Shown piece by piece: positions 8,611 through 16,856 of a DNA stretch of 31,838 nucleotides (within the stretch, counting starts at the first letter, position 1; the number at the start of each line of letters is the position of its first letter). Source of the stretch: Caldifarciminota bacterium 4484_100 (lineage in GTDB: Bacteria > Hydrothermota > Tepidihabitantia > SM23-42); contig MUKB01000014.1 in NCBI GenBank assembly GCA_002049785.1, positions 1-31,838 on the forward strand, in the 5' to 3' direction. Made by a program: the position numbers and the translations under genes. The notes beneath the pieces are model-generated. The model saw only the letters and a list, made by a program, of their open reading frames with translations. It was not told the origin of the DNA and ran no database searches.

Positions 8611-9639
8611 TTATTTGATTTGCTCTATAATTTTTTTTGCAACGGACTTCCAAGAAAACTGCTCTGCTATTGACCTGGTCTCAACATTTTTTAATAATTT
8701 AACTTGCTCTATTTTTTCCTTAACTTCTTTTAATGTATCAGCCCAGAATAATCCTTTCCCCTCCTTCAGAAGATATACAAGCCCGCCGAATCTCGTTGAA
8801 ATAACAGGAATGTTGCATGCCATTGCTTCAAGAACGGACAGAGGAAACTCTATCGAAGCATTATTCTCAGTCACAGGAAAAATATAGCAATCAGAAAGCT
8901 GATAGATCTCTTCAATATTATCAAAATAGTCCAGAATTACCCGTATCCCCGCCATCCTAAGGTTGCTGACCAGATGACCATCCTGACTCGTGCTTGTGCT
9001 GCCGACAACAATAACCTGATGATTATCAATTTGCAGTTCCTTTAGTAACTCAATATTTCTATTTTTCTTTATATGTCCAATGTGAAGTATCACAAATTTA
9101 TTTTGATGTATTCCATACTTCTGTCTCAATTTGATTTTACTTTCATTAGTAACAGCATGAAATTTTTCCAAATCTACTCCGCCGGTTATAAACTTCACTT
9201 GACATCCATATTTTGAAAGTCGTTTCAAAAAGTTCTGTGATTGAACAATTACTAAATCAGGGATCAAATGGGGTATGAGTTTTTGTGCCAAAAACGAATG
9301 GCTCCTCGGTTGAAGGGCAACCATCACAACTTTTGATTTCTTATTATACAATTTGAGCATTCTTATCCGTGAAAAACTGAATAGAGTGGCAGAGGGAGAC
9401 GGAATATAAAGAATTATTTCTGGCTTGAAACTGCGTAGCCTTTTAAATAATGAGTAGCTTAAAAAAGTTTTATTAATCTTTAATTTCTCGACATATCTCT
9501 CATCTGTTCTATACCCTCCGGTGGAAATAGCATAAACATTGTTTCTCTTTCGCAATTCTTTAATCAAATTATAGGCAAAATTTTTTATCCCTTCATCAAA
9601 TGGCAATGACAAATCTTCCGAAATTAAACAGATATCCAT
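8611..9639 (-). CDS. GT4-family glycosyltransferase
   Basis: This is a 342-residue GT-B protein. The donor-site strand VILHIGHIKKNRNIELL and the C-terminal SIEFPLSVLEAMACNIPVI supply the E-x7-E motif (Glu in IEFPLSVLE). There is no signal or membrane helix. It is 6 nt from the kinase and 8 nt from the upstream GT4. The surrounding DNA is visibly more AT-rich than the genes at both ends of the window, as is usual for polysaccharide loci that move between lineages. Specificity is unknown. Confidence 0.87.
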   Translation of the reverse strand: MDICLISEDLSLPFDEGIKNFAYNLIKELRKRNNVYAISTGGYRTDERYVEKLKINKTFLSYSLFKRLRSFKPEIILYIPSPSATLFSFSRIRMLKLYNKKSKVVMVALQPRSHSFLAQKLIPHLIPDLVIVQSQNFLKRLSKYGCQVKFITGGVDLEKFHAVTNESKIKLRQKYGIHQNKFVILHIGHIKKNRNIELLKELQIDNHQVIVVGSTSTSQDGHLVSNLRMAGIRVILDYFDNIEEIYQLSDCYIFPVTENNASIEFPLSVLEAMACNIPVISTRFGGLVYLLKEGKGLFWADTLKEVKEKIEQVKLLKNVETRSIAEQFSWKSVAKKIIEQIK

Positions 9640-9647
9640 CTTATGAC

Positions 9648-10754
9648 TTAAATGTTTTTAAATAAATCAATATACTGACGAGATATTTTCTTTATGCCAT
9701 GTTCTGCCTCAACATACTTTCTCGCATAAATCCCCATTTCTCTCCTTAAATCCTCATTTTCAATTAATAGTTTAACATCCTTTACCATCTGTTCAAATGT
9801 TCTGGAATGTAAACCTAATTTATGTTTACAGATGACTTCATCCGGATCAATTTCTAAACTAACTACAGGTATTTCATTTGCCCAAGCCTGCAAGAAAGTA
9901 TTAGGAAAACCTTCCCAACGGGAAGTGTTAACCAAAAGGGAGGCTCGTGCATATTCCTTATTTATTTTCTGATATGGAATAAATCCCAGGAATTCTATAT
10001 TGTGTACGCTCCTACACTGTTCTTTAATTATTTTATTAAATCTCTCATTTCTACCTGGTGCGATAATCATTCGAAATTTTAGAGATGGAATAGCCCTGGC
10101 TAATTCAAAAAGTAATTGAGGTCTTTTATTTTCACGTGCGGTTCCTACCCATAATACAACAGGTGGTGATTCCTTAACCGGCATTAAAGAAGGTAATGGA
10201 CACATATTTTTTATTAAAACAGAATTTAGACCAAAATTTTTCTCAAACTGCCTTTTTTGTTTATCTGTTTGAACTATGATTCGATCTACGCGTCTAAGCC
10301 CGTATAAAAAAAGGGTTCTGCTTATAATACTCTCTTTTTTCCTGATGTGTTTTAAGTCACTATCATAATCAATCGACGATGAAAAGACAAATTTTCTTTT
10401 TTTCATTTGACAATAATATGCCACTACACCCAATAAATGCTTTGGATTTCTCAAAAAATACAAATCGGCATTAGCCTTGCATAGCGCCAGAAAAATGTCG
10501 GATAAGGCAGGGACATAGTGCAATTTTCCTGTTTTGTATTCGTAAGACGATTTAAATACCGTAATGTTATTAATCTTTTCAGTTTTTTTACCACCGTATT
10601 TTCCCACGATGAAGGAAACCTGAAAATTATTTTCAGTAAGAGCCTGAGCAATAAGAACTTGCTGGACTTCTGCACCGCCAGCAAACTCATAGCAGGTGTT
10701 CTTCAAAATAGGATAAGCGTTCGGAGATACAAAACAGATCTTGCGGTTATTCAT
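9648..10754 (-). CDS. GT4-family glycosyltransferase
   Basis: I chose ATG 10754, which begins MNNRKICFVSPNAYPIL, a standard GT4 first strand. The reading frame is open 19 codons further to a TTG at 10811, but that extension has no support. It carries AGGAEVQQVLIAQALTEN in the acceptor domain, VLWVGTARENKRPQLLF at the donor site and RWEGFPNTFLQAWANEIPVV, a GT4 motif in which the usual second Glu is replaced by Gln (LQAW). The start codon overlaps the stop of a 50-codon ORF (10747-10899), which may drive its translation, because AAGGGG lies too close to the ATG to be a good ribosome site. Role: sugar transfer in repeat-unit assembly. Confidence 0.87.
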   Translation of the reverse strand: MNNRKICFVSPNAYPILKNTCYEFAGGAEVQQVLIAQALTENNFQVSFIVGKYGGKKTEKINNITVFKSSYEYKTGKLHYVPALSDIFLALCKANADLYFLRNPKHLLGVVAYYCQMKKRKFVFSSSIDYDSDLKHIRKKESIISRTLFLYGLRRVDRIIVQTDKQKRQFEKNFGLNSVLIKNMCPLPSLMPVKESPPVVLWVGTARENKRPQLLFELARAIPSLKFRMIIAPGRNERFNKIIKEQCRSVHNIEFLGFIPYQKINKEYARASLLVNTSRWEGFPNTFLQAWANEIPVVSLEIDPDEVICKHKLGLHSRTFEQMVKDVKLLIENEDLRREMGIYARKYVEAEHGIKKISRQYIDLFKNI

Positions 10755-10899
10755 TCCCCTTAAAAACATAAATATTGGGCCAAAAATACAAAAAGAAAAA
10801 ATGATTCGCAACCAGAAAACAAAGTCCCTTTATCCATAATTGACAATCATCGGATAATCCACTGAAACGACTTCCCCACATAACTCTTTTGGTACTCAT
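10747..10899 (-). CDS. Possible small coupled ORF, 50 residues, one hydrophobic segment
   Basis: The ATG at 10899 overlaps the stop of the upstream GT4 (ATGA). The TAA at 10749-10747 overlaps the ATG of the downstream GT4. The product starts MSTKRVMWGSRF and ends with a hydrophobic aromatic stretch (GLCFLVANHFFFLYFWPNIY) that could span a membrane. I recognise no family. The interlocked ends make a translated leader or small membrane peptide plausible. Chance cannot be excluded, because the gap is only about 140 nt. Confidence 0.4.
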   Translation of the reverse strand: MSTKRVMWGSRFSGLSDDCQLWIKGLCFLVANHFFFLYFWPNIYVFKGNE

Positions 10900-12179
10900 C
10901 CTTTCAAAACACCATACTTTTTATTTGGAAAAAGAAACTTCAATAATCTCTTACCATACAGGCCATAATAGAACTCGTTGTATGCGGTTTTGAAGGCATT
11001 TTCACATACTTGTGGAACAACATTATTATATTTATTAACTATGTGCAAAATTTTTTTTGCCATAGCGAACATATCACCGGCAGGAACGATAAAACCATTA
11101 TAGCCATCTTTTATATAAAGGGAATTGTCACTAACATCAGTGAGTAAAACAGGTATACCGGAAATTAAATACTCTGATAATTTGGTTGAAAAACCATATT
11201 TTGTCTGCAAATTTAATGGACGAGGCAAAATAAGCAGATGATTTTTTTGCATTTCAGTAAACACATCATTTTGTGCAATAACACCGTGATAGATAATATT
11301 TTCCTTTAAATTATATTTTGTGGGAAGAACATCTAACAACAAATCTCTTTCACGTTCATTGAGAAAAGGACCATACAGGTGTAATTTGAAACCACTAAAA
11401 TTTGATTTAACCATTGATAGCGCCCTGTAGAATAATTCGAAACCTTCTTTTTTCAATGAAAGCTGACCAAAAAAACCGATGTTAAAATTTTTGCTTTTAT
11501 TATAGAACGGTTTCTTTACAAAACTGTCTCCACGTATATCAGATAATATTGGAATCCTGATAGTATTACTATTAAATTTTTTGAAATAATTCTCGATATT
11601 AGTGGAAATAACAATGATGCCATTATAACAGCCCGTTAGAAGTTCAGCCAGTAGATATTTTAAATATCTGATAGGGAAAAAAAGGAGCCGATACAAGCAT
11701 TTTATAGGGTTATTCGGTAGAACGATATTGTGCATACTTGCACGTCTCAACTCATTAATGTCGCAGTAGACTCTAAATCTATTCAAAATCCTCAGAACTA
11801 TAATAACCATAAAATCCATCGAGGAATCATTTGTCGGATAGAGATAGAAGGCTTTATCACCGGAGATCTGTTTTACAAATCTGGCTATTTTCAGTAGATA
11901 CTTATAATATACGATTATCTTGACATAATCTCTCAACTTATTAAGTTTATGAAGCTTTCTTTTACCTTCCTTACCAACTACAAAGATTTTGTCTGATATT
12001 CTTAATAATTTCCTGAATGTTATTTCGTCGTTATATGTTGATGAACATAAATAAACATTTGTCCCTTCCATTGATAATGCTCTGGCAATATTCATTATTC
12101 GCGCTGCACCCGCACTATTTCCGTTATATATCTTCGTCGCACTGATAATAAACACATTTTTACCGATTCTGTCACTCAT
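10896..12179 (-). CDS. GT4-family glycosyltransferase
   Basis: The protein has about 427 residues from ATG 12179 (a TTG directly upstream at 12182 is less likely). The N-terminal domain has NGNSAGAARIMNIARAL, a GT4-type loop. The donor domain has IGFFGQLSLKKEGFELF and YGFSTKLSEYLISGIPVLL. The latter is the variant KLSEYL form in place of the E-x7-E motif found in some GT4 clades. The gene is strongly Lys/Asn/Ile rich and AT-rich. It lies 13 nt after the epimerase gene, has no clear Shine-Dalgarno, and its stop overlaps the start of a 50-codon ORF. Specificity is unknown. Confidence 0.85.
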   Translation of the reverse strand: MSDRIGKNVFIISATKIYNGNSAGAARIMNIARALSMEGTNVYLCSSTYNDEITFRKLLRISDKIFVVGKEGKRKLHKLNKLRDYVKIIVYYKYLLKIARFVKQISGDKAFYLYPTNDSSMDFMVIIVLRILNRFRVYCDINELRRASMHNIVLPNNPIKCLYRLLFFPIRYLKYLLAELLTGCYNGIIVISTNIENYFKKFNSNTIRIPILSDIRGDSFVKKPFYNKSKNFNIGFFGQLSLKKEGFELFYRALSMVKSNFSGFKLHLYGPFLNERERDLLLDVLPTKYNLKENIIYHGVIAQNDVFTEMQKNHLLILPRPLNLQTKYGFSTKLSEYLISGIPVLLTDVSDNSLYIKDGYNGFIVPAGDMFAMAKKILHIVNKYNNVVPQVCENAFKTAYNEFYYGLYGKRLLKFLFPNKKYGVLKG

Positions 12180-12192
12180 CAAGCAAAATTCT

Positions 12193-12924
12193 TTATTTTA
12201 TATTATAATATTTTTTCATCCAGTCTATTGTTCTATGTAAACCATCCTCCAGAGAAACGGTAATTTTATGATCAAGCTCTTTTTCAGCCAACGATACATC
12301 CACTCTCTTAACTTTCGTAGTAAGAATCTCACTTTCTTTATAAGTAATAATCTCTCTTGGTGCACCAGTATAATCCCAGATTATATCAACCAGATTCTCA
12401 ATGGTATGTAAATCTTTACCACCTATGTTATAGATTCTACCTGGAATGAAGTTATCGGATATATTAGCAATCGTCCTTACGGCATCATCAACATATGTGC
12501 TAGTCCTCAGATGCCCTTTGTATACAGTAACAGGTAATTTCATTAGTGCATGATAACAGAATTTCGCATTAACTGACCTGTATGGATGGTAGAATTCTCC
12601 TGGCCCATAGGTATTAAATAAACGCACTATGACAGTCTCAGTATTGTATAACAACTGCGAATTCCTGATTTGCAATTCATTTGCCCATTTTGATATAGCA
12701 TAATCATTAAGCTGTTTTATAGCCAGTTTATCGAGAATATCCTCTCTCATCACCCCATCATAATCACCGTATACCTCAGAACTTGAGAAATGCACTAATC
12801 TGAATCGCAGTTTTTCCTGTAGACGAATTATATTCTTAAGACCGATTAAATTACTCTTCCACATCTGTTCATAATAATCTTCTCCATTCCAGCGGCCAAA
12901 CTCAAACCAATAAATTTCCGTCAT
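12193..12924 (-). pseudogene. NAD-dependent sugar epimerase/dehydratase, N-terminal NAD-binding part missing
   Basis: From EFGRWNGEDYYEQMW onward this is a clear extended-SDR sugar-nucleotide epimerase/decarboxylase: FSSSEVYGDYDGVM, the catalytic Tyr-x3-Lys in DYAISKWANEL, RLFNTYGPGE and YNIGGKD. The whole first Rossmann unit with GxxGxxG (about 70-80 residues) is absent. Instead the ORF opens with MTEIYWF, which is read out of the 3' end of the flippase gene in another frame. The flippase stop (TGA 12904-12902) lies just past the junction near 12903-12909. As it stands it could not bind NAD normally. An assembly join or a deletion that removed the intergenic region and the gene start would explain it. 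Confidence 0.82.
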
Positions 12925-14185
12925 TTTTCCTATAATTTTTTCTAAAATATCTGTAAAAATAAAGCATCATAACACAATATGTCAATCCAGAAATTATTTT
13001 CGTGATTGCCGCACCCTTAACGCCGATCATTCTCACCAAAACAATATAACCTATAATATTAGAAAATCCAACAACTATCGCACCATTGCGCAACGCCTTA
13101 CCTTTGCCGTGGGCTCCCAGAAACTTATTTATATAGTCTCCAAAGCCGTGTAAGATGCTTCCGAAAGAAACTAAATAGGCAAGTGAAACAACCGGCAAAT
13201 ATTCTGATGTGTATAACAGCAATATCACTTTTTCTATAAATAGAAGAAATATAAACAAACCGATCAACGATAAGATTATCGTGACCAGGGTTGCACGTTT
13301 CGGTATTGATGAACTATTTGCGAAGTCCTTGAAAAATGTAATCCCAACTGCACTTGGAATCATCGTTAAAGGCATTGTAGATGTAAGCGCCAGCGAAAAA
13401 AAACCAACATTAGTATTGTCGATAAAATATCCAATCGATAACCCAGCAAGCTGTGCACTTGCTACACCTACGAGCATGCCAATATATACCTGCAGGCCAT
13501 ATGTTTTATTTTCCTGCCAGATTATTGAACTGATTTTTTTAAAATTTATGAATTCAGGTTTAAAATGAATCGCCATCACAAATATCAAGATAGCGAGAGA
13601 TAAAAATTGTATTCCGAGAACATAGGTGAGTGATATATGTGTTAATAAACTTATTACAAGAACCATTATAATGTATAGTATTCTTGGTGCAATGTTAAAA
13701 ATAGATAATGCATAAATTTTATTATCACCCTGCATAATATTTTGAAGGCATAATTGAAATGGAAACACAAAAAGCAGAGGAGAAAATACTCTTATTATCA
13801 ATCCAAGTTTATTATTAAAAATCTGCTCTTCAAAAAATGAAAAAATAAATACTATAATAATCAAGACTACTGAAATTATTGAAGCAAGTATATATAAACT
13901 TCCAATTAACTGTCTCTTTATTTTTTCATTCTCTTTGGAAGCCAGGAGTCTCGCCCCAGAAACAAAAATACCCAATGTCAGAAATGTAGATATAAAAATA
14001 AACATATTCTGCAAAAATTTTAAATCCCCATACTGTTTTGGACCAAGTAGCCTTGTATTTATAACACTAACACAAATACTTATCAGAATACCAAATGTTA
14101 ATGAACTATAGAGAGAAATAATCTGTTTCGTCCTCCGTTGATTTCCAAAGCTGAAGATATTCACAATGCTACTTCCATCAGTCAT
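12902..14185 (-). CDS. Polysaccharide flippase (Wzx/MATE-like, MOP superfamily)
   Basis: This 427-residue protein has about 12 hydrophobic helices. It starts with YSSLTFGILISICVSVINTRLLGPKQYGDL, the first-helix signature of Wzx/polysaccharide transporters. The motif AHGKGKALRNGAIVVGFSN near the C-terminus is also typical. It would flip lipid-linked repeat units across the inner membrane. It begins 5 nt after the ligase/polymerase gene. The last few residues (NDGNLLV) come just before the junction with the truncated epimerase, so the natural C-terminus may differ by some residues. Confidence 0.9.
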   Translation of the reverse strand: MTDGSSIVNIFSFGNQRRTKQIISLYSSLTFGILISICVSVINTRLLGPKQYGDLKFLQNMFIFISTFLTLGIFVSGARLLASKENEKIKRQLIGSLYILASIISVVLIIIVFIFSFFEEQIFNNKLGLIIRVFSPLLFVFPFQLCLQNIMQGDNKIYALSIFNIAPRILYIIMVLVISLLTHISLTYVLGIQFLSLAILIFVMAIHFKPEFINFKKISSIIWQENKTYGLQVYIGMLVGVASAQLAGLSIGYFIDNTNVGFFSLALTSTMPLTMIPSAVGITFFKDFANSSSIPKRATLVTIILSLIGLFIFLLFIEKVILLLYTSEYLPVVSLAYLVSFGSILHGFGDYINKFLGAHGKGKALRNGAIVVGFSNIIGYIVLVRMIGVKGAAITKIISGLTYCVMMLYFYRYFRKNYRKNDGNLLV

Positions 14186-14190
14186 TTCTT

Positions 14191-15516
14191 TTATGTATCA
14201 GCATAATTTACCATAATTTTGTTCAAATCAATTTTTTTTCTGTAGGCTACAACACCAACGGCGATAGAAATTGCCATTAAAAGGCCAAGTTCGCCATAAA
14301 TAGGAAAAACATTTGAAATATTAGAAAGAGTAAATTTAGTTACCTCAAAAAATGGTATGAAATAAAAAATATGTTTCTTATCTTTCAGGTAATAGAAATA
14401 AAAAATTATCGAAAGCAAAAAGATTATAAATAAAATCATCGCAGGGACCCCTTCGAAAAACATAATATGCAAAAATCCATTGTGTAAACCACCTCGTTCA
14501 GCATTTGCCCAATCCTCACCTGCACCCAAACGCAACATCCCGTGATAGTAAACATCAGACTTGGGAGTCCCGAATCCAATCAACCAACTTTTCGGAATGT
14601 TATTTAAAACCATCCTATATATATTAAATCTGAATGTGATAGTATCAATAAATAATCGCTCCTGGACTATGTGTGAATGTCCGAATTCATCTACCAGCAG
14701 AAATGATCTGGATGAAAAGAAGAAAATCATCACCAATGCAATTCCTGCAACGATGGTAACATATAAAATTTTCACTTTTTTAATTTTGATAAAATATATA
14801 GCAAAAAGTATTATAGTTACAACCCAACTCATTCTATGAAATGCAAAGATTATTCCAATCAAAAATAAGGCAACAAGAAGATATTTTAATATCCTTGATT
14901 TAAGTGTCATAAGGGCTACAGCTATACCAGATATTAAAAAATAACTCTGGATATATTCTGCCTTAAAGACTCCATTGGACCTTAATTTATCTGCAAATGC
15001 TAAACGTTCAGCACCAATCCTGAAGAAATAAGGGTCAACTATAAACTGATAAATACCCACCAAGCTTGATATTACACAAATGGTCAGAAGGGATTTATAA
15101 ATTGCTTTTATCATACCCTCATCGCCGTATTTCTTGATTGTTATATAAATAATGAAAAATGCAAAAATATTCGTTGTATTTACAAAAAAATCTTTCAAAC
15201 TTAAAATGCTAAATGTATGTATAATATTTAACACAACTGAAACAAAAAGATAAATATAAAGGAATTTTTCAAAATTTGGATTTTCAAAGTATTCTTTTTT
15301 CTTATACTTACGTTCCAAGGCCAAGGTTGCAAGAAAATACATTGTGAACATTATAATAATTATTCTGCTAAATTGTAAATTAAACGGCAAAACCGGTAAA
15401 TCAAAAGCGTAATATATCATATCAAAAACTGACCCTCCAAGTAACCAATAAGTTAAGAAAAATGTAACAAATTTACAATTTGAGCCACTCTGCAGAGTAA
15501 AGTGGCCAGCTATCAT
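14191..15516 (-). CDS. O-antigen ligase/polymerase-like membrane protein (Wzy/WaaL type)
   Basis: The protein has about 441 residues with ten or more hydrophobic helices and a large loop around residues 300-350 holding LIGFGTPKSDVYYHGMLRL and GGLHNGFLHIMFFEG, the His-Asn loop of O-antigen ligase/polymerase proteins. It would polymerise repeat units or attach the glycan to its carrier. ATG 15516 is the first standard start, but there is no ribosome site before it. The frame is open to 15570 and the extra residues (TIYLVLIYILIAG) extend the first membrane helix. An AGGAG lies 6 nt before an ATT at 15552. The true start may therefore be that rare ATT codon. Confidence 0.87.
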   Translation of the reverse strand: MIAGHFTLQSGSNCKFVTFFLTYWLLGGSVFDMIYYAFDLPVLPFNLQFSRIIIIMFTMYFLATLALERKYKKKEYFENPNFEKFLYIYLFVSVVLNIIHTFSILSLKDFFVNTTNIFAFFIIYITIKKYGDEGMIKAIYKSLLTICVISSLVGIYQFIVDPYFFRIGAERLAFADKLRSNGVFKAEYIQSYFLISGIAVALMTLKSRILKYLLVALFLIGIIFAFHRMSWVVTIILFAIYFIKIKKVKILYVTIVAGIALVMIFFFSSRSFLLVDEFGHSHIVQERLFIDTITFRFNIYRMVLNNIPKSWLIGFGTPKSDVYYHGMLRLGAGEDWANAERGGLHNGFLHIMFFEGVPAMILFIIFLLSIIFYFYYLKDKKHIFYFIPFFEVTKFTLSNISNVFPIYGELGLLMAISIAVGVVAYRKKIDLNKIMVNYADT

Positions 15517-15570
15517 ACCAGCGATTAAAATGTAAATCAGAACTAAATAAATTGTTAACTCCTGTTTTAT

Positions 15571-15714
15571 TTAAACATTTTCAGCATAGATATGAGATTC
15601 AATGCCGGAAATATTTGCTGTCCTTCTGATAATTCTCAGGTCAACAAACAGAATGGAACCAAACCCTATATTTAATAGTCCCTTCAGCGACCTATCTGGT
15701 AGAAAAGCTAACAG
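15571..15714 (-). other. Intergenic stretch 15571-15804 with a 47-codon ORF, possible 3' end of a lost gene
   Basis: Between the PAS gene and the ligase lies about 235 nt without a convincing gene. One frame is open from CTG 15714 (after TAA) to TAA 15573-15571, encoding LLAFLPDRSLKGLLNIGFGS and on to a C-terminus SHIYAENV. Its stop sits just before the AGGAG of the ligase, as the last codons of an operon gene would. A GGGGAGG lies upstream of the CTG. A second frame is open from the PAS end to TAG 15694-15692. I recognise neither. I see no promoter or terminator here. Confidence 0.3.
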
Positions 15715-15804
15715 TTATAGAATTTCCTCCCCAAATCATTTTGGCATAGTCAAAATCATCAGATCCTCTCACAAAAGTAATCCTTGCTCCACACAATAAT
15801 AAGG

Positions 15805-16748
15805 TTATTTTAATGAATCAACAGGAATAACAAAAATTTCACCAAATCGCCGTGTTCCAATCACCACCGCATTTGTAATGACATAAACATCAACTTCTCT
15901 ACCATCATTTGTAAGAATCTTCGTCTTTAATGTAGCTGAATTTCCTTCGATCTGCTTAATAAGATTTGTCATAACCTCTTCCCTTACTCTCTGGACAAAA
16001 AGCTCTTCCAGGTCCTTATCCGATATGCTTTCAGGTTCATAACCGATGAGCTCAATCGCCTTCTGATTTGCATCCACCACCTTGTAGTCTTCTAAGTCAA
16101 TAAGTAGAACGGGTAAAGCAGCATCAAGAAATAGACGTTCATATTTGGTCATCATCTCAGCCTGAGATTCAGGTTTGAGTTCAGGCTCATGAAGGTAATG
16201 GACAAGCCCACCACCTTCAGCAAACACCTGAGGATAGACACTGCAGTTCAAACGTTTCTTCAACCCTTTAAATGGCATAACATCAGTAACCGGTTCACCA
16301 CTATCCATCGCCTTCTTACCAGGACAGTCATCGAGCACTTCAGTCGCACAATGAAATATCTCATAGCATTTCTTACCAATCACCTCATTCACCCCCTTGT
16401 CCAGCATCCGATAGGTAGCAAGATTCGCCCGTAGAATATTATAGTTAAAATCGGTAACAAATATCGGCTCGTCAATCGCATCGACCGTTGCCTCCCACTC
16501 TTTTTTCGCCGCGGTGATATTTAAAAGAAGCCGTTTATTTTCTCTAATCAACTCACCCTGTCTCAGGGCCCGATTAATGACCTTCCTGATCTTATCCTTG
16601 CTAAAAGGTTTTATTAAATAGCCAGAAATATCTGATACCCCGGAGTGGTACTAGAGTTGACAAAAAATCCCTCATCCTTCAGAACTGGGACTATTTCATC
16701 AACCACCTTCAGGTCCTGGCTAACAACAAATATTTTTGCATTCATCAT
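15805..16748 (-). pseudogene. Response-regulator-like REC-PAS-PAS protein, receiver domain interrupted
   Basis: ATG 16748/16745 behind GGGGG starts a receiver domain (MMNAKIFVVSQDLKVVDEIV), which reads to SSTTP and then stops at 16616-16614. In another frame, from about 16640, the end of a receiver domain appears (GVSDISGYLIKPFSKDKIRK, with the conserved Lys-Pro) and continues without a stop into two PAS domains. PAS1 starts at EWEATVDAIDEPIFVTD and includes KCYEIFHCATEVLDDCPG with three cysteines. PAS2 starts at YERLFLDAALPVLLIDLED. The missing middle, about 55-60 residues, holds the phospho-accepting Asp. There is no DNA-binding or kinase domain. As first gene of the polysaccharide operon it may control that operon or a partner by protein contact. 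Confidence 0.8.
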
Positions 16749-16792
16749 CGCACCCCCTCATTTTTAAAAAATTTGGGTACGCTACCGCCCTT

Positions 16793-16809
16793 GTCAGTTA
16801 CATACTGAC
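16793..16809. promoter_or_regulatory. Perfect 6-bp inverted repeat, GTCAGT-N5-ACTGAC
   Basis: The arms GTCAGT and ACTGAC are exact reverse complements separated by 5 nt. The repeat lies about 13-29 nt downstream of the predicted transcription start for the REC-PAS gene, inside its leader. It could be an operator or a small mRNA hairpin. There is no T-run after it on the minus strand, so it is not a typical terminator for the TonB gene that ends at 16843. Confidence 0.5.
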
Positions 16810-16828
16810 CCCAATAGTTCATAATTAG

Positions 16829-16856
16829 ATTATATTTAGAAATTAGGGTATGTCAA
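16829..16856 (-). promoter_or_regulatory. Consensus sigma-70 promoter for the REC-PAS/polysaccharide operon
   Basis: On the minus strand TTGACA (16856-16851) and TATAAT (16834-16829) are both perfect, with a 16-nt spacer. Predicted start of transcription is near 16822, giving a leader of about 75 nt that holds the inverted repeat and a GGGGG ribosome site. The -35 box overlaps the 3' end of the TonB-domain gene. Confidence 0.75.

Noticed and set aside
10755..10811. TTG start for the GT4 at 9648-10754
   Set aside because: It adds 19 hydrophobic residues before the usual GT4 first strand and has no ribosome site.
15602..15799. 65-codon plus-strand ORF in the gap before the PAS gene
   Set aside because: No ribosome site and low-complexity composition; it would be the only plus-strand gene in the polysaccharide cluster.
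16793..16809. Inverted repeat as a terminator of the TonB-domain gene
   Set aside because: The stem is AT/GC mixed and only 6 bp with no following T-run on the minus strand.
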